Source: JARICQ01 sp964527205
Lineage (GTDB): Bacteria > Bacillota > Clostridia > Tissierellales > Tissierellaceae
Assembly (NCBI GenBank): GCA_964527205.1
Contig: CAZGQG010000006.1
Span: 19,154-83,153 of the forward strand
DNA: 64,000 nucleotides
Reading direction: 5' to 3'
In this document: one piece after another, positions 51,507-60,948 of the stretch
How the letters are laid out: every line of letters starts with the position of its first letter
Position numbering within the stretch: the stretch's first letter is position 1
Notes under the pieces: model-generated
The model's database searches: none
What the model was told of the DNA's origin: nothing
The model's input: the letters and a program-made list of their open reading frames with translations, nothing else
Made by a program: the position numbers and the translations under genes

Positions 51507-52217
51507 ATGAAGGAAAAGAATACAGCCTTTGATAGCTTTAAGAAAGGATTAGTCACGGCCATACCCTTATATGTAGGATATTTCCCTACAGCTGTAGCCT
51601 TTGGGCTTTTAGCCAGGAATACAGGGCTTTCATTTTTAGAAACCAGCTTGTTTTCTATAATAGTCTATGCAGGAGCCAGCCAGTTTATGGCCCTGGAGAT
51701 GATAGCCCTGGGCTTAAGTAGTATGAGCATAATAATAGCTACATTTTTACTTAATTTAAGGCATATGGTAATGTCCGCATCTCTTTCACAAAATTTAAAA
51801 GATATAGATAGGAAGTATCTGCCAATAATTGGCTTTGGAATAACCGATGAAAGTTTTTCTGTACTTTCCTTTAATAAGGATAGGATAGACCTACCCTTCG
51901 TACTTGCCATAAACTCAGCCTTTATATCCTGGGTTCTTGGTACAATGGTAGGTTATCTAGTTGGAGAGATTCTCCCCCTATCCCTACAGGCAAGTTTAGG
52001 TATCGGTTTATATGCAATGTTTGCAGGCTTAATTTTTCCGGAGATTAAAAAATCCAGAAGAATACTCACAGTAGCCCTTATAGGAATTATAGTGTATTTA
52101 CTTATAATAAGCACAAATATATTTAGAGAAGGTTGGGATATGATATTTGGAATAGTTATATCTTCAGCCCTGGCAGTATTGCTAGTAAGTGGAAAAGGAG
52201 GACCAGAGGATGAATAA
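51507..52217 (+). CDS. azlC: AzlC-family branched-chain amino-acid exporter subunit
   Basis: 236 residues and about seven helices. AIPLYVGYFPTAVAFGLLARNTGLSFLETSLFSIIVYAGASQFMAL and FLLNLRHMVMSASLS are the AzlC (YgaZ) signatures. With AzlD it exports branched-chain amino acids or analogues. The ATG at 51507 has GGAGG upstream; an open frame extends to 51441 without a ribosome site. Its stop overlaps azlD by 8 bp. Confidence 0.93.
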   Translation: MKEKNTAFDSFKKGLVTAIPLYVGYFPTAVAFGLLARNTGLSFLETSLFSIIVYAGASQFMALEMIALGLSSMSIIIATFLLNLRHMVMSASLSQNLKDIDRKYLPIIGFGITDESFSVLSFNKDRIDLPFVLAINSAFISWVLGTMVGYLVGEILPLSLQASLGIGLYAMFAGLIFPEIKKSRRILTVALIGIIVYLLIISTNIFREGWDMIFGIVISSALAVLLVSGKGGPEDE

Positions 52218-52518
52218 TATTATAATTTTAATAATTGGAATGGGACTTGTAACCTATATACCTAGAGTAGCTCCTCTTTTAGCCTTAACAGACAGGGAGA
52301 TAAGTTATAAATTCAAGGAGTTCCTCACCTTCATACCCTACACCTCCCTTACTATACTTATAGTAAAGGGAATCCTAAGTGCAAGCCAGGAAATGAGGAT
52401 GCCTACCATTGTGGGTATAGGAGTATCTGCTTTAATATCTTATTTCCAAGGAAGTCTTGTCCTTAGTGTACTTGGAGGCATTGTATCCTCCTTTATAGCA
52501 ATAAATATTTTTATGTAA
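52210..52518 (+). CDS. azlD: AzlD-family exporter subunit
   Basis: 102 residues, three to four helices. MNNIIILIIGMGLVTYIPRVAPLLAL and FLTFIPYTSLTILIVKGIL match AzlD/YgaH. It forms the small subunit of the AzlCD exporter. The ATG at 52210 is 8 nt after AGGAGG within the end of azlC; an upstream in-frame GTG is less favourable. Confidence 0.92.
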   Translation: MNNIIILIIGMGLVTYIPRVAPLLALTDREISYKFKEFLTFIPYTSLTILIVKGILSASQEMRMPTIVGIGVSALISYFQGSLVLSVLGGIVSSFIAINIFM

Positions 52519-52547
52519 GAGAGACTAATATTAGAGGAGATGATGGA

Positions 52548-53456
52548 TTGGAAACAATAGTAGTAATTGAACAAGTAGCTATCCTAGCCATACTTATGGG
52601 GGTAGGATGGTTAGGAGGCCATTTAGGGGTCTTGGGAGAAAGGGAAAATCAGGCTATGACCTCACTCTTAGTCAATATAGCCCTGCCAGCATTAGTGATT
52701 TCCGCCTTTAGTCTAGGTTATTCCAGGGAAACCCTAGAGGGAATAATAATGATATTTATCCTATCTTTTTTCGCCCAACTCCTAGGGGCCCTTATAGGAA
52801 GGATAGCTTACAGAAAATATCCAGAGGAAAAAAACCTAGTACTTAGACTGGGAAACACCTTTTCCAACTCAGGCTTTATGGGCATACCCTTTGTATTTGC
52901 CCTATTTGGAGGAGAATCACTTATATATGCTTCAGTCTATATGATTCCCTTTCACATACTAATATGGACTTACGGAGAAAATCTGCTGAGAAAGGAAAAA
53001 GAAGCTCCCAGCCTTGCTATCTTTATGAAAAACCCTTCAATAATTGCAATACTAGTGGGGATGATAATCTTTATAGGAAATATACCAATCCCTAGAGTAA
53101 TAGATCAACCTATAAGCATGCTTTCTTCTCTCACATCACCCCTGGCCATGCTTATACTAGGTGAGAGGATTTCAAGACTAAGGCTTAGGGACTTAGTTAC
53201 TGACAAGGATATGTATTATATGTCCTTTATAAAATTAATATTAACACCTGTAATTACCCTAATAATTTTAAGACTATTAAATATAGATCCTTTAATTAGG
53301 AATATTGTAGTAATAATGCAGAGCCTGCCAATAGCAGTGCTTACAGTGGTCCTAAGTCAAAAGCACAATGCAGATGTGGATCTGGCATCAAAGGCAACCG
53401 TGGTAAGTCATGTGCTTTCAATAATTACCATACCAATTATTGCCTTTCTGTTATAA
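52548..53456 (+). CDS. AEC-family transporter
   Basis: 302 residues, ten helices. VGWLGGHLGVLGERENQAMTSLLVNIALPALVISAF and FSNSGFMGIPFVFALFGGESLIYASVYMIPFHILIWTYG are signatures of the auxin efflux carrier (malate/malonate permease) family. It probably exports or imports a carboxylate or amino-acid-derived compound. The start is TTG at 52548 after AGAGGAG. It is within the azlCD-M20 operon. Confidence 0.9.
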   Translation: METIVVIEQVAILAILMGVGWLGGHLGVLGERENQAMTSLLVNIALPALVISAFSLGYSRETLEGIIMIFILSFFAQLLGALIGRIAYRKYPEEKNLVLRLGNTFSNSGFMGIPFVFALFGGESLIYASVYMIPFHILIWTYGENLLRKEKEAPSLAIFMKNPSIIAILVGMIIFIGNIPIPRVIDQPISMLSSLTSPLAMLILGERISRLRLRDLVTDKDMYYMSFIKLILTPVITLIILRLLNIDPLIRNIVVIMQSLPIAVLTVVLSQKHNADVDLASKATVVSHVLSIITIPIIAFLL

Positions 53457-53470
53457 ATAAGGAGGAAGAT

Positions 53471-54655
53471 ATGATAGACATAATAGCTCAGGTAAAAGGG
53501 ATAGAAGATGAAATAATAGAATATAGAAGAGAACTTCATAGGATTCCAGAAATAGGCCTTGAACTTCCAAAGACAGTAGAGTTTGTAAGTTCCAAGCTAG
53601 ACCAAATGGGAATAAAATATGAAAAGTTAGTAGATGGAAATGCCTTGGTTGCCCTAATAAAGGGAAAAAATGAAGGTAAAACCATAGCCCTTAGGGCAGA
53701 TATGGATGGCCTTCCATTGAAGGAAGAGACAAATCTAGACTTTAGTTCAATAAATAATAATATGCATGCCTGTGGTCATGATGGGCATACAGCAGCTCTT
53801 TTGGGAGCAGCTAGAATACTAAATGACAATAGGGATAAATTCCAAGGCCAAGTAAAGCTCCTATTTCAGCCTGGAGAAGAAGCTCCCGGTGGAGCAGAAC
53901 CTATGATAGAAGAGGGAGCTCTAGAAAACCCAAGGGTAGATAGGATCTTAGCCATGCATATGGGTAATCTTGGAAAGGGCATAGGTCACGGAAATATAGG
54001 AGTAAATTATGGGACCATGATGGCAGCTGTGGACACAATGAGGATAAGGGTAATAGGAAAGGGTTCCCACGGAGCTTATCCTCACCAATCAATAGACCCA
54101 GTTCTAACAGCCTCTGAAATAGTAATAGCTCTTCAAGGCATAGTAAGCCGGGAAATAGATCCAGTAGAGCCTGCTGTAATATCTGTAACAAGGATCCAAG
54201 GAGGCAGAACGGACAATATAATACCTAATTCTGTAGAACTAGGTGGAACCATTAGAACTACAAATGAAGATACAAGAAAAACCATAGAAAGAAGGATAGA
54301 GGAAGTAGTAAGAGGCCTTAGTTTAGCAAGGGGAACAGACTATGAAATAGAATACCAAAACAATTATCCCGCCCTTATAAACTCAGAAAAGGTAACAAGG
54401 GAATTTGTAGAATCTGCTAAAAAGATTATTGGAAAAGAAGGGATTACAGTTTTAAAGGACCCAGTAATGGGAGCAGAAGACATGTCCTATTTCTTAAATC
54501 AAGTAGAGGGGACCTATTTTTATCTTTCCAATACAGGAAAGGTAGATGGAGAATACTACCCTCAGCATAATTCTAAATTTGACCTAGATGAATCACAAAT
54601 ATGGAAGGCTGTGGCCTTATTTATACAGGCTACATTAGATTATTTAAATGATTAG
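53471..54655 (+). CDS. M20-family amidohydrolase (hippuricase/N-acyl amino-acid type)
   Basis: 394-residue cytosolic dinuclear metal hydrolase. The metal and catalytic motifs are ADMDGLP, HACGHDGH (two ligands), FQPGEE (base and ligand), AMHM and the terminal PQHNSKFD. It hydrolyses N-acylated amino acids or similar amides; exact substrate unknown. AAGGAGG precedes the ATG, 14 bp after the AEC gene, so they are one operon. Confidence 0.94.
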   Translation: MIDIIAQVKGIEDEIIEYRRELHRIPEIGLELPKTVEFVSSKLDQMGIKYEKLVDGNALVALIKGKNEGKTIALRADMDGLPLKEETNLDFSSINNNMHACGHDGHTAALLGAARILNDNRDKFQGQVKLLFQPGEEAPGGAEPMIEEGALENPRVDRILAMHMGNLGKGIGHGNIGVNYGTMMAAVDTMRIRVIGKGSHGAYPHQSIDPVLTASEIVIALQGIVSREIDPVEPAVISVTRIQGGRTDNIIPNSVELGGTIRTTNEDTRKTIERRIEEVVRGLSLARGTDYEIEYQNNYPALINSEKVTREFVESAKKIIGKEGITVLKDPVMGAEDMSYFLNQVEGTYFYLSNTGKVDGEYYPQHNSKFDLDESQIWKAVALFIQATLDYLND

Positions 54656-54682
54656 AAGATTAAACTTTAAGGAGTGATAGAC

Positions 54683-56338
54683 TTGTATTTAAAGTGTTAT
54701 GAAGAGGTTAAATCTATTACAAAAGAATTAGTTAAGGTTCCAAGTATAGTAAAGACCAGGGGGGAAATAGATTGTGCAGAGAAAATATATGATTTTCACA
54801 GGTCAAACCCCTACTTTAAAGAAAATCCAGACTACCTACTCTTGCAAAGAACCTTAGATGATCCCTATGAAAGGTACAATGTAATTAGCATGGTAAGGGG
54901 GACCAAGGGCAAATCAAATAAAACGGTAATCCTAATGGGACACTTAGATACTGTAGGTGTAGATGATTTTGGTACAATAAAGGACTTTGCCTATGATCCA
55001 GACCAGCTTCCTGAAAAGCTAAAAGCCTTAAATTTAAGTGAAGAAATAAATGAGGATATTGAATCAGGAGATTATATGTTTGGCAGGGGAGCCCTGGATA
55101 TGAAGTCCGGTGTTGCAGGACATATGTATCTGACCAAGTACTTTAGTGAACATCCAGAAGAATTAGATGGTAATCTAGTGGTTATAGCAGAATGTGATGA
55201 AGAGGATACCTCAATGGGAATAATCTCATCCCTTAAGATCCTTAAAGAATGGAAGGAGAAATATTCTTTAGAATATATAGCTGCAATAAATGCAGACTAT
55301 TCTACACCCTATGATGAGGAAGATGAGAATAGATATGTATACTTTGGCACCATTGGAAAACTTCTTCCTTCCTTTTATGTTACAGGGAAAGAAACCCATG
55401 TAGGCCAAGCCTTTGGAGGATTAGATCCTAACTTGCTAGTAGCAGAACTAACCAGAAATATTGAACTTAATCCAGAGCTTTGTGATGAATCTCAGGGAGA
55501 AGTTACAATTCCTCCTATGTCCTTAAAGCAAGCAGATTTTAAAGACATATACACAGTACAAACTGCTCTGGATGCCTATGCCTACTATAACTTCTTCACC
55601 CATAGCATGAGCCCAAGGGATGTAATGGAAAAAATGAAGAAAAAGGCAGTGGAATCCTTTGATAATATAGTGGACTATACAAATAAATCCTATAGGGAAT
55701 TCTGTGAAATGGCAGGCCATACCTATACAAGACTTCCTTGGAAGACCAGGGTATATACTTGGGAAGAGTTTTACAATGAACTAGTAGAGCTTAATGGAGA
55801 GGAGTATAGGGATTATATAGCGGAGTTTTCTAGGAATCTAAACAAGGAAAAACCTTCCATGGATCTTAGGGAATTTTCTGTAGAGGTAATTAGGGAGTCA
55901 TGGAAGTGGGCAAGGGATAAGAGTCCAGCTATTATAATATATTATTCCTCAGTATTTTCAGCTAGGATAGAAATCACTGGAAAAAATGAGCTGGAAAAAG
56001 AACTGTTAAAGAGTGTAAATGAGTCCATAGACTTTGTCCAAGACTACTCAGACAAAGCTATAGTTACCAGGATGTTTTATCCCTATATATCAGATTCAAG
56101 CTTTATGGCTATGAGTGATAAGCCAGAAGAACTAAAGGCCCTTGAAGATAATATGCCAGCCTGGGGAAGCAAATACATTCATCCCATAGAAGATATATTG
56201 GAGATAAATGTACCTGTAGTAAATATAGGAACCTTTGGCAAGGATGGACACAAGATAAGTGAAAGAGTTCATATGAGATATACCTTTGAAAATGTAACTA
56301 ATATCACCTATAATACTGTGAAAAAATTGTTAAAATAG
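54683..56338 (+). CDS. RocB-like M20/M28 metallo-hydrolase
   Basis: 551 residues, much longer than normal M20 enzymes and matching the RocB group implicated in arginine utilisation. Visible ligands are VILMGHLDTVG (GHLDT), FGRGALDMKSG (catalytic Asp and metal ligand) and VIAECDEEDTS (catalytic Glu pair). The C-terminal 200 residues are RocB-specific, with IIYYSSVFSARIEITGKN. The role of RocB is not biochemically established. The TTG at 54683 is 8 nt after AAGGAG; the GTG at 54674 sits inside it. Last gene of the azlCD operon. Confidence 0.9.
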   Translation: MYLKCYEEVKSITKELVKVPSIVKTRGEIDCAEKIYDFHRSNPYFKENPDYLLLQRTLDDPYERYNVISMVRGTKGKSNKTVILMGHLDTVGVDDFGTIKDFAYDPDQLPEKLKALNLSEEINEDIESGDYMFGRGALDMKSGVAGHMYLTKYFSEHPEELDGNLVVIAECDEEDTSMGIISSLKILKEWKEKYSLEYIAAINADYSTPYDEEDENRYVYFGTIGKLLPSFYVTGKETHVGQAFGGLDPNLLVAELTRNIELNPELCDESQGEVTIPPMSLKQADFKDIYTVQTALDAYAYYNFFTHSMSPRDVMEKMKKKAVESFDNIVDYTNKSYREFCEMAGHTYTRLPWKTRVYTWEEFYNELVELNGEEYRDYIAEFSRNLNKEKPSMDLREFSVEVIRESWKWARDKSPAIIIYYSSVFSARIEITGKNELEKELLKSVNESIDFVQDYSDKAIVTRMFYPYISDSSFMAMSDKPEELKALEDNMPAWGSKYIHPIEDILEINVPVVNIGTFGKDGHKISERVHMRYTFENVTNITYNTVKKLLK

Positions 56339-56341
56339 CAA

Positions 56342-56380
56342 ACAAATCCCCTAATATTAATTTAATATTAGGGGATTTGT
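56342..56380. terminator. Bidirectional terminator between the RocB-like and LarA-like genes
   Basis: A 19-bp near-perfect stem of ACAAATCCCCTAATATTAA and its complement at 56342-56380, with T-rich flanks in both directions. Confidence 0.85.
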
Positions 56381-56388
56381 CAATATAT

Positions 56389-57687
56389 TTAAAGTGGGAG
56401 GTTTGCAATATTTCCATTAGAATCAAATAATATTTCCTCTGCATCACTGATTATTTCAAAATCATTAGAATCCTTTATTTCTGATGCAATATCTTCTGAA
56501 ACCCATAATTTATCCAAATATAAGGTATTTGGTATATATACTATTCTAGGATTTTTATTATCATATCGAACACAGGATGTTAGTGCTACTTGAATAGCCT
56601 CTTCTTCTGTATCAATTACGAAGGGTATTTGCGAACCCCGAAGAGTAGTGGCAGTATATGCATTAACATAGGTGCTATATAAATCAATTTGATCATAACA
56701 TTTTTTAGTAATTATATCAGCAGAACCTATGCCTGTAGCATTCCCATGGCTTTTTTCGGAAATACCTAATAAGAGGATTCTTTGAATGTTTATATCGGAT
56801 TCAATGTCAGGATTACAATATCTGCCTGTGACATTAGGGTCCATACCATCTCCGCTAAATTCTTTGCCCATTTCTTTTACTAATAAGAGATTTAGATTAT
56901 CTAACTTAATCTTTCCCATTATATCTTTAGAATCAACTAAAAGTTCTTTTTCAACTTTAAAGAAATTTTCTTTTGGAACCACTCTAATATCGGATGTTTC
57001 TTCAAAAGCATCTTCTACAATAGCTACTCCAAAGTATACTGGAGCTTTTTCTAGAATTTTTTCTCCTAGAGCAGGTATAACTTCATTAAAGATATCAAAA
57101 CCGTTTCTATGAGCTACAGTAGCTCCTGCATGCTTACCTAAGCCAATAGCCAACATCTTTATGAGTCCACTTTCATAATCATGCCTAAACAGTGTATGGG
57201 CCTTAACTCTATTGATCACAACAATGGCATCAGAATTATAGGCTACCTTATCAATATAAACAGGGAATTCCATGGAATTTGATTCAATAGTAACTTTACC
57301 AATTTCCTCTACCTCTAAGGATGAAATGATAGGGACACCCATTTTCTCTTCACTAATACCTAAGCTATTCAATACTTCAATTTGCCCAGATTCAGTTGCA
57401 CCACCATGGCTTCCCATAGCTGGTATAATATAAGGTTTAAAATTGTAATTTATTAAGATTGTAATAATTTCCTTTACAATAACATCTATATTTGCAATGC
57501 CTCTACTTCCAACAGCAATAGCCACCCTCGATTCAGGTTCTAATTTACTAGCTAAATTATGTAAGTTAAATTGAGTATTTAACTCTTCTTTTAAATCTAA
57601 GAGAGGGCTCTGATGAAAATTCTGTTTAACTAAAACCATCTTAGGAAGCTTCACTCTATCAGAATCTTTTACTAGGCCTGAAACCAT
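56389..57687 (-). CDS. LarA-like (DUF2088) racemase/epimerase homologue
   Basis: 432 residues of the nickel-dependent lactate racemase superfamily, whose members racemise 2-hydroxy acids. Recognisable blocks are VAIAVGSRGIAN, IIPAMGSHGGATESGQ, VVINRVKAHTLFRHDYESGLIKMLAIGLGKHAGA (with the LarA-type Lys/His-rich catalytic region), and RYCNPDIESDINIQRIL. The LarB/LarC/LarE cofactor genes are not here. It is the last gene of a dctQ-dctM-dctP-larA-like operon, so it probably acts on the hydroxy acid imported by the TRAP system. Confidence 0.82.
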   Translation of the reverse strand: MVSGLVKDSDRVKLPKMVLVKQNFHQSPLLDLKEELNTQFNLHNLASKLEPESRVAIAVGSRGIANIDVIVKEIITILINYNFKPYIIPAMGSHGGATESGQIEVLNSLGISEEKMGVPIISSLEVEEIGKVTIESNSMEFPVYIDKVAYNSDAIVVINRVKAHTLFRHDYESGLIKMLAIGLGKHAGATVAHRNGFDIFNEVIPALGEKILEKAPVYFGVAIVEDAFEETSDIRVVPKENFFKVEKELLVDSKDIMGKIKLDNLNLLLVKEMGKEFSGDGMDPNVTGRYCNPDIESDINIQRILLLGISEKSHGNATGIGSADIITKKCYDQIDLYSTYVNAYTATTLRGSQIPFVIDTEEEAIQVALTSCVRYDNKNPRIVYIPNTLYLDKLWVSEDIASEIKDSNDFEIISDAEEILFDSNGNIANLPL

Positions 57688-57745
57688 AATATCGCTCCTT
57701 TAATATATTTGAAATCATTCGTAAAATCTATAAAAGATAAAGATG

Positions 57746-57769
57746 AGGACTTGATTTTAATCAAGTCCT
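57746..57769 (-). terminator. Possible attenuating hairpin between dctP and the LarA-like gene
   Basis: AGGACTTGAT (57746-57755) pairs with ATCAAGTCCT (57760-57769) around TTTA. There is only a weak T-tract on the minus strand, so it may lower rather than abolish read-through. Confidence 0.5.
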
Positions 57770-57786
57770 TCAATCATTATATAGTA

Positions 57787-58815
57787 TTACTTGTTATATG
57801 ATTCTGCTAATTTTATTAATTCGTCACCAAATTTTTCTTCGAATAAATCAAAAGCAGGTCTGGATCTATCAACAAAAACTTGTCTTTGTTCAGGTGTTAA
57901 GTCATTTACTTGCATGCCTGATTCTTTTAAACTGTCTATATAGCTAGCTTCCATTTCCTGAAGTCTTTCTCTTTGAGCTACTACTGTTTTATCAACAGCA
58001 TCAGTTACAACTTTTTGAAGATCTGGAGATAAACTATCATAAAAATCTTTACTAATTATATATGGACAGTTTGCAAATACATGTCCTGTCAAAGTAAGGT
58101 AATCTTGAACTTCATTAAACTTAGATGTGTAGATTATAGCTACTGGGTTCTCTTGAGCATCCACTGTTTTCTGCTGAAGACCTGTAAACAATTCTCCAAA
58201 AGCCATTGGAGTAGGATTAGCGCCCATACCCTTAAAAGCAGCCATGTGAAGAGGATTTTCCATAGTTCTTATCTTCATACCTTCTAAATCATCAGGACTT
58301 GTTATAGGTCCTTTATTGTTTGTGATATGTCTAAATCCATTTTCTCCAATTCCTAAAATCATAATGTTTTGATTTAAAAGACCTTCACTAGCTTTTTCAG
58401 CAAGTTCTCCATCCATTGCAGCGTAAACAGCTTCCCTATCATTAAAGATAAAAGGTAAATCAAATATCATGAATGGTTCATAGAATCCTGATAGAACAGG
58501 ACCACCTGGTACTGACATCTCTAAAGAATTTAAACTTACGGCTTCAATAGACTGCCTATCTGAACCTAACTGAGCATTCGGATAAATTTCTACTTTTAGT
58601 TTGCCATCAGAATTTTTTTCAACTTCTGGCTTAAAAACATCAATTAAAGTAGTATTAGAAGGATGATCTTCTGCTAGTACATGGGATATCCTAATTGTTG
58701 TTACATCATTTCCATTTCCGCCCTTGTCACTACTACTATCACTGTCGCCACAGCCTACTAAAAAAACACTTACTGCTAATAAAACCATTAACATTAAAGA
58801 GAATTTCTTTTTCAT
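57787..58815 (-). CDS. dctP: TRAP transporter solute-binding lipoprotein DctP
   Basis: 342 residues. Lipobox LVGC, a Ser/Gly/Asp linker, then the DctP domain: IRISHVLAEDHPSNT, GKLKVEIYPNAQLGSDRQSIEAV, DLPFIFNDREAVYAAMDGE, LEGMKIRTMENPLHMAAFKGMGANPTPMAFGELFTGLQQKTVDAQENP. The conserved Arg of KIRTM binds the substrate carboxylate, so the ligand is an organic acid. The start is the ATG at 58815 after GGAGG. Third gene of the dct operon. Confidence 0.95.
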   Translation of the reverse strand: MKKKFSLMLMVLLAVSVFLVGCGDSDSSSDKGGNGNDVTTIRISHVLAEDHPSNTTLIDVFKPEVEKNSDGKLKVEIYPNAQLGSDRQSIEAVSLNSLEMSVPGGPVLSGFYEPFMIFDLPFIFNDREAVYAAMDGELAEKASEGLLNQNIMILGIGENGFRHITNNKGPITSPDDLEGMKIRTMENPLHMAAFKGMGANPTPMAFGELFTGLQQKTVDAQENPVAIIYTSKFNEVQDYLTLTGHVFANCPYIISKDFYDSLSPDLQKVVTDAVDKTVVAQRERLQEMEASYIDSLKESGMQVNDLTPEQRQVFVDRSRPAFDLFEEKFGDELIKLAESYNK

Positions 58816-58857
58816 TTTGACAACCTCCATTTTTTTATTTTAATTATATCTTACAAT

Positions 58858-60129
58858 CTATCTAATGAAGTTTAATAAACCCATTGATATAGATGGTATG
58901 AATGTTACTAGTAATAATACGAATATGTTTACTGCTATAAATGGAATTAAATATTTAATCATTCTTTCAACTGGTACCTCTCCAATTGCCGATGCTACAA
59001 AGATATTTGCGCCGTAGGGTGGGGTAGAGAATCCAATTGCTAGGTTCATTGTCATAATAATTCCGAAATGTACTGGACTAAGTCCTAAGCTTACAACTAT
59101 TGGTAATAATATAGGTGTAAGTATAATTGTAGCTGAAATATTATCTATAAACAAACCAACTAATAATAAAATTAGGTTAATTAACAATAATAGAACAATC
59201 TTACTATCAGAGATTCCTAGTAAAAACTGACCAACTAGAGCAGGTACTTGCTTCATTGTCATAAAGCCTGCAAAAGATGCGGATAATCCAATCATATAAG
59301 TTGTTGCACCATTTATTAACACACTGTCAATTAAGGCTTGTTTTAATTGTGCAAAGTTTAAAGATTTATTAAATACTTTAGCAATTATTATCGCATATAC
59401 TACCCCTACAACAGCTGCCTCAGTAGGTGTAAATATTCCTGCGTAGATACCACCTAATATTACTATAGGAACTGTTAAAGAAGGTATAGCTTCAAGAAAA
59501 GACCTTAATAGTGGTGGTCTCTCCGTATTACCTGTATAACCAAGTTTCTTTGAAAAGAAATAGTTTACTATAAGTAATCCTATACCTATTAAGGTGCCAG
59601 GTATTATACCAGCTATAAACAAGTCACCAACAGATGCTCCACTAGTTACACCATATATAACAAATGGAATACTGGGTGGGATAACAACACCAATTGCTCC
59701 TGCAACAGATGTTAAAGAAGCTGCGTAACCAGGTGCATAACCTTGTTCCTTCATGGCCGGCATCATAAATGAACCAATTGCAGAGACAGTTGCAGGTCCT
59801 GATCCAGATATTGCAGCAAAGAACATACAAGTTAATGTTGTTACCGCACCTAAACCTCCAGTAATATGACCAATTAAACTATCTGCAAATGTAAGTAGTT
59901 TTTTTGATACTCCCCCATAACTCATTATATTACCAGCTAATATAAAGAAAGGAATAGCCATTAGTGGAAATGAGTCTAAAGCTGCAAAAGCATTTTGTGC
60001 TATTACCATTAAGGAAATATCTTTACTAAACAAAAGTGTAATCGCTGTAGCGGCTCCAAGTGAAATCCCTATAGGGACACTAAGAGTAATCAGTAAGAAT
60101 AACAATACAAATAGTACTAGAATAATCAT
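58858..60129 (-). CDS. dctM: TRAP transporter large permease DctM
   Basis: 423 residues, about 12-13 helices. DSFPLMAIPFFILAGNIMSYGGVSKKLL, AISGSGPATVSAIGSFMMPAMKEQGY and FSTPPYGANIFVASAIGEVPVERM match DctM/TRAP-L. It forms the Na+-coupled elevator channel. The stop of dctQ overlaps its start by 4 bp. GGAGCGAT precedes the ATG. Confidence 0.95.
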   Translation of the reverse strand: MIILVLFVLLFLLITLSVPIGISLGAATAITLLFSKDISLMVIAQNAFAALDSFPLMAIPFFILAGNIMSYGGVSKKLLTFADSLIGHITGGLGAVTTLTCMFFAAISGSGPATVSAIGSFMMPAMKEQGYAPGYAASLTSVAGAIGVVIPPSIPFVIYGVTSGASVGDLFIAGIIPGTLIGIGLLIVNYFFSKKLGYTGNTERPPLLRSFLEAIPSLTVPIVILGGIYAGIFTPTEAAVVGVVYAIIIAKVFNKSLNFAQLKQALIDSVLINGATTYMIGLSASFAGFMTMKQVPALVGQFLLGISDSKIVLLLLINLILLLVGLFIDNISATIILTPILLPIVVSLGLSPVHFGIIMTMNLAIGFSTPPYGANIFVASAIGEVPVERMIKYLIPFIAVNIFVLLLVTFIPSISMGLLNFIR

Positions 60130-60629
60130 GATATCGCTCCTTCACCTTTATTAATTTCATCAAGACTCTTTATATTTAGGTATATTTGCTGTACTAACCT
60201 AATACACATAAGTCCTGATCCAATTGGGACTGAAGCATAAGCATATCCCATAGGCATTCTCATAGATGGTGATAATTGGCCTCTCTGGGAAATAGTAAGA
60301 GTTAAAATAAAAGACTTATAGGCCAAGAAAATGCTAAATGCTAACCATATTAATAATGCAAATGTATCAAATATGATTTTATTTCTTGGTGAAAGGTTGT
60401 TTTTTACTATTTCAATACGTAAATGATTTCTACGCTTAACTGCATAACTTGCACCCAGCCAAATTTGATATAAGAAAATATACCTAGCTAGCTCCTCGCT
60501 CCATGAGAGTGAACTTTTAAATACATATCTCATAACAACTTGAGCAAAGACTATACTAACTGTCATTATTAAACTTACTACTAATATAGATTCTTCGAAT
60601 TTTTCATCTAACCATTTTAAGATACTCAA
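60126..60629 (-). CDS. dctQ: TRAP transporter small permease DctQ
   Basis: 167 residues, four helices. VLRYVFKSSLSWSEELARYIFLYQIWLGASYAVKRRNHLRIE-type residues (SLSWSEELARY, FLYQIWLGASYAVKRRNHLRIEI) and MRMPMGYAYASVPIGSGLMCIRL are the DctQ signatures. It scaffolds DctM. The start is TTG at 60629, about 9 nt after AAGGAGG. First gene of the operon. Confidence 0.93.
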   Translation of the reverse strand: MSILKWLDEKFEESILVVSLIMTVSIVFAQVVMRYVFKSSLSWSEELARYIFLYQIWLGASYAVKRRNHLRIEIVKNNLSPRNKIIFDTFALLIWLAFSIFLAYKSFILTLTISQRGQLSPSMRMPMGYAYASVPIGSGLMCIRLVQQIYLNIKSLDEINKGEGAIS

Positions 60630-60734
60630 TCAAATTAACCTCCTTCAAAATATAAAAATGTAATAATTAATTTTCATAAAAAAATTAGATCTAATAGCTT
60701 CACCTCCAATTAGTATTAATTAAATTTACTGAAT

Positions 60735-60762
60735 ATTGTATTTGTTTTTTATTGTAACACAA
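60735..60762 (-). promoter_or_regulatory. Candidate promoter of the dctQMP operon
   Basis: On the minus strand TTGTGT (60762-60757), 16-bp spacer, TACAAT (60740-60735). A GTATAC half-consensus at 60775-60780 lies upstream of the -35. Confidence 0.4.
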
Positions 60763-60773
60763 AAAAATGTATA

Positions 60774-60783
60774 TGTATACCAA
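60774..60783. promoter_or_regulatory. GTATAC-centred site near the dct promoter
   Basis: TGTATACCAA shares the GTATAC core and T on the left with the exact palindrome at 60885 but has a mismatch on the right. Weaker than the other two sites. Confidence 0.4.
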
Positions 60784-60836
60784 AAAAGAGGAAAAATACA
60801 AATATTTAGAAAAATCGGAAGAAATAATATATATAT

Positions 60837-60865
60837 TTGACAATTTACAGATTTTATTGTATATT
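60837..60865 (+). promoter_or_regulatory. Sigma-A promoter of gntR
   Basis: TTGACA (60837-60842), 17-bp spacer, TATATT (60860-60865). A second possible -10 TATAAT lies at 60873-60878. Confidence 0.6.
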
Positions 60866-60884
60866 TTACTTATATAATTACTTA

Positions 60885-60896
60885 ATTGTATACAAT
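60885..60896 (+). promoter_or_regulatory. GntR/FCD operator, perfect palindrome
   Basis: ATTGTATACAAT, 12-bp perfect palindrome just past the predicted gntR start, a position for autorepression. It recurs (11 of 12 bases) before the dehydrogenase gene. TTGTATACAA-type sites are common for FadR/FCD-class GntR proteins. Confidence 0.65.
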
Positions 60897-60948
60897 CATG
60901 ACTTAGTTTTACATTTTCAAATATAATACTAGGTAAGGGGGGTTAATA

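Larger units (their letters stand above)
60630..60948. other. Divergent regulatory region between the dct operon and gntR
   Basis: A 319-bp AT-rich stretch without a gene. It holds promoters in both directions, an exact ATTGTATACAAT palindrome and a related GTATAC site. On the minus strand an unused strong GGAGGTGA near 60700-60708 precedes only very short frames (9-16 codons), so a leader peptide is possible but unsupported. Confidence 0.7.
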
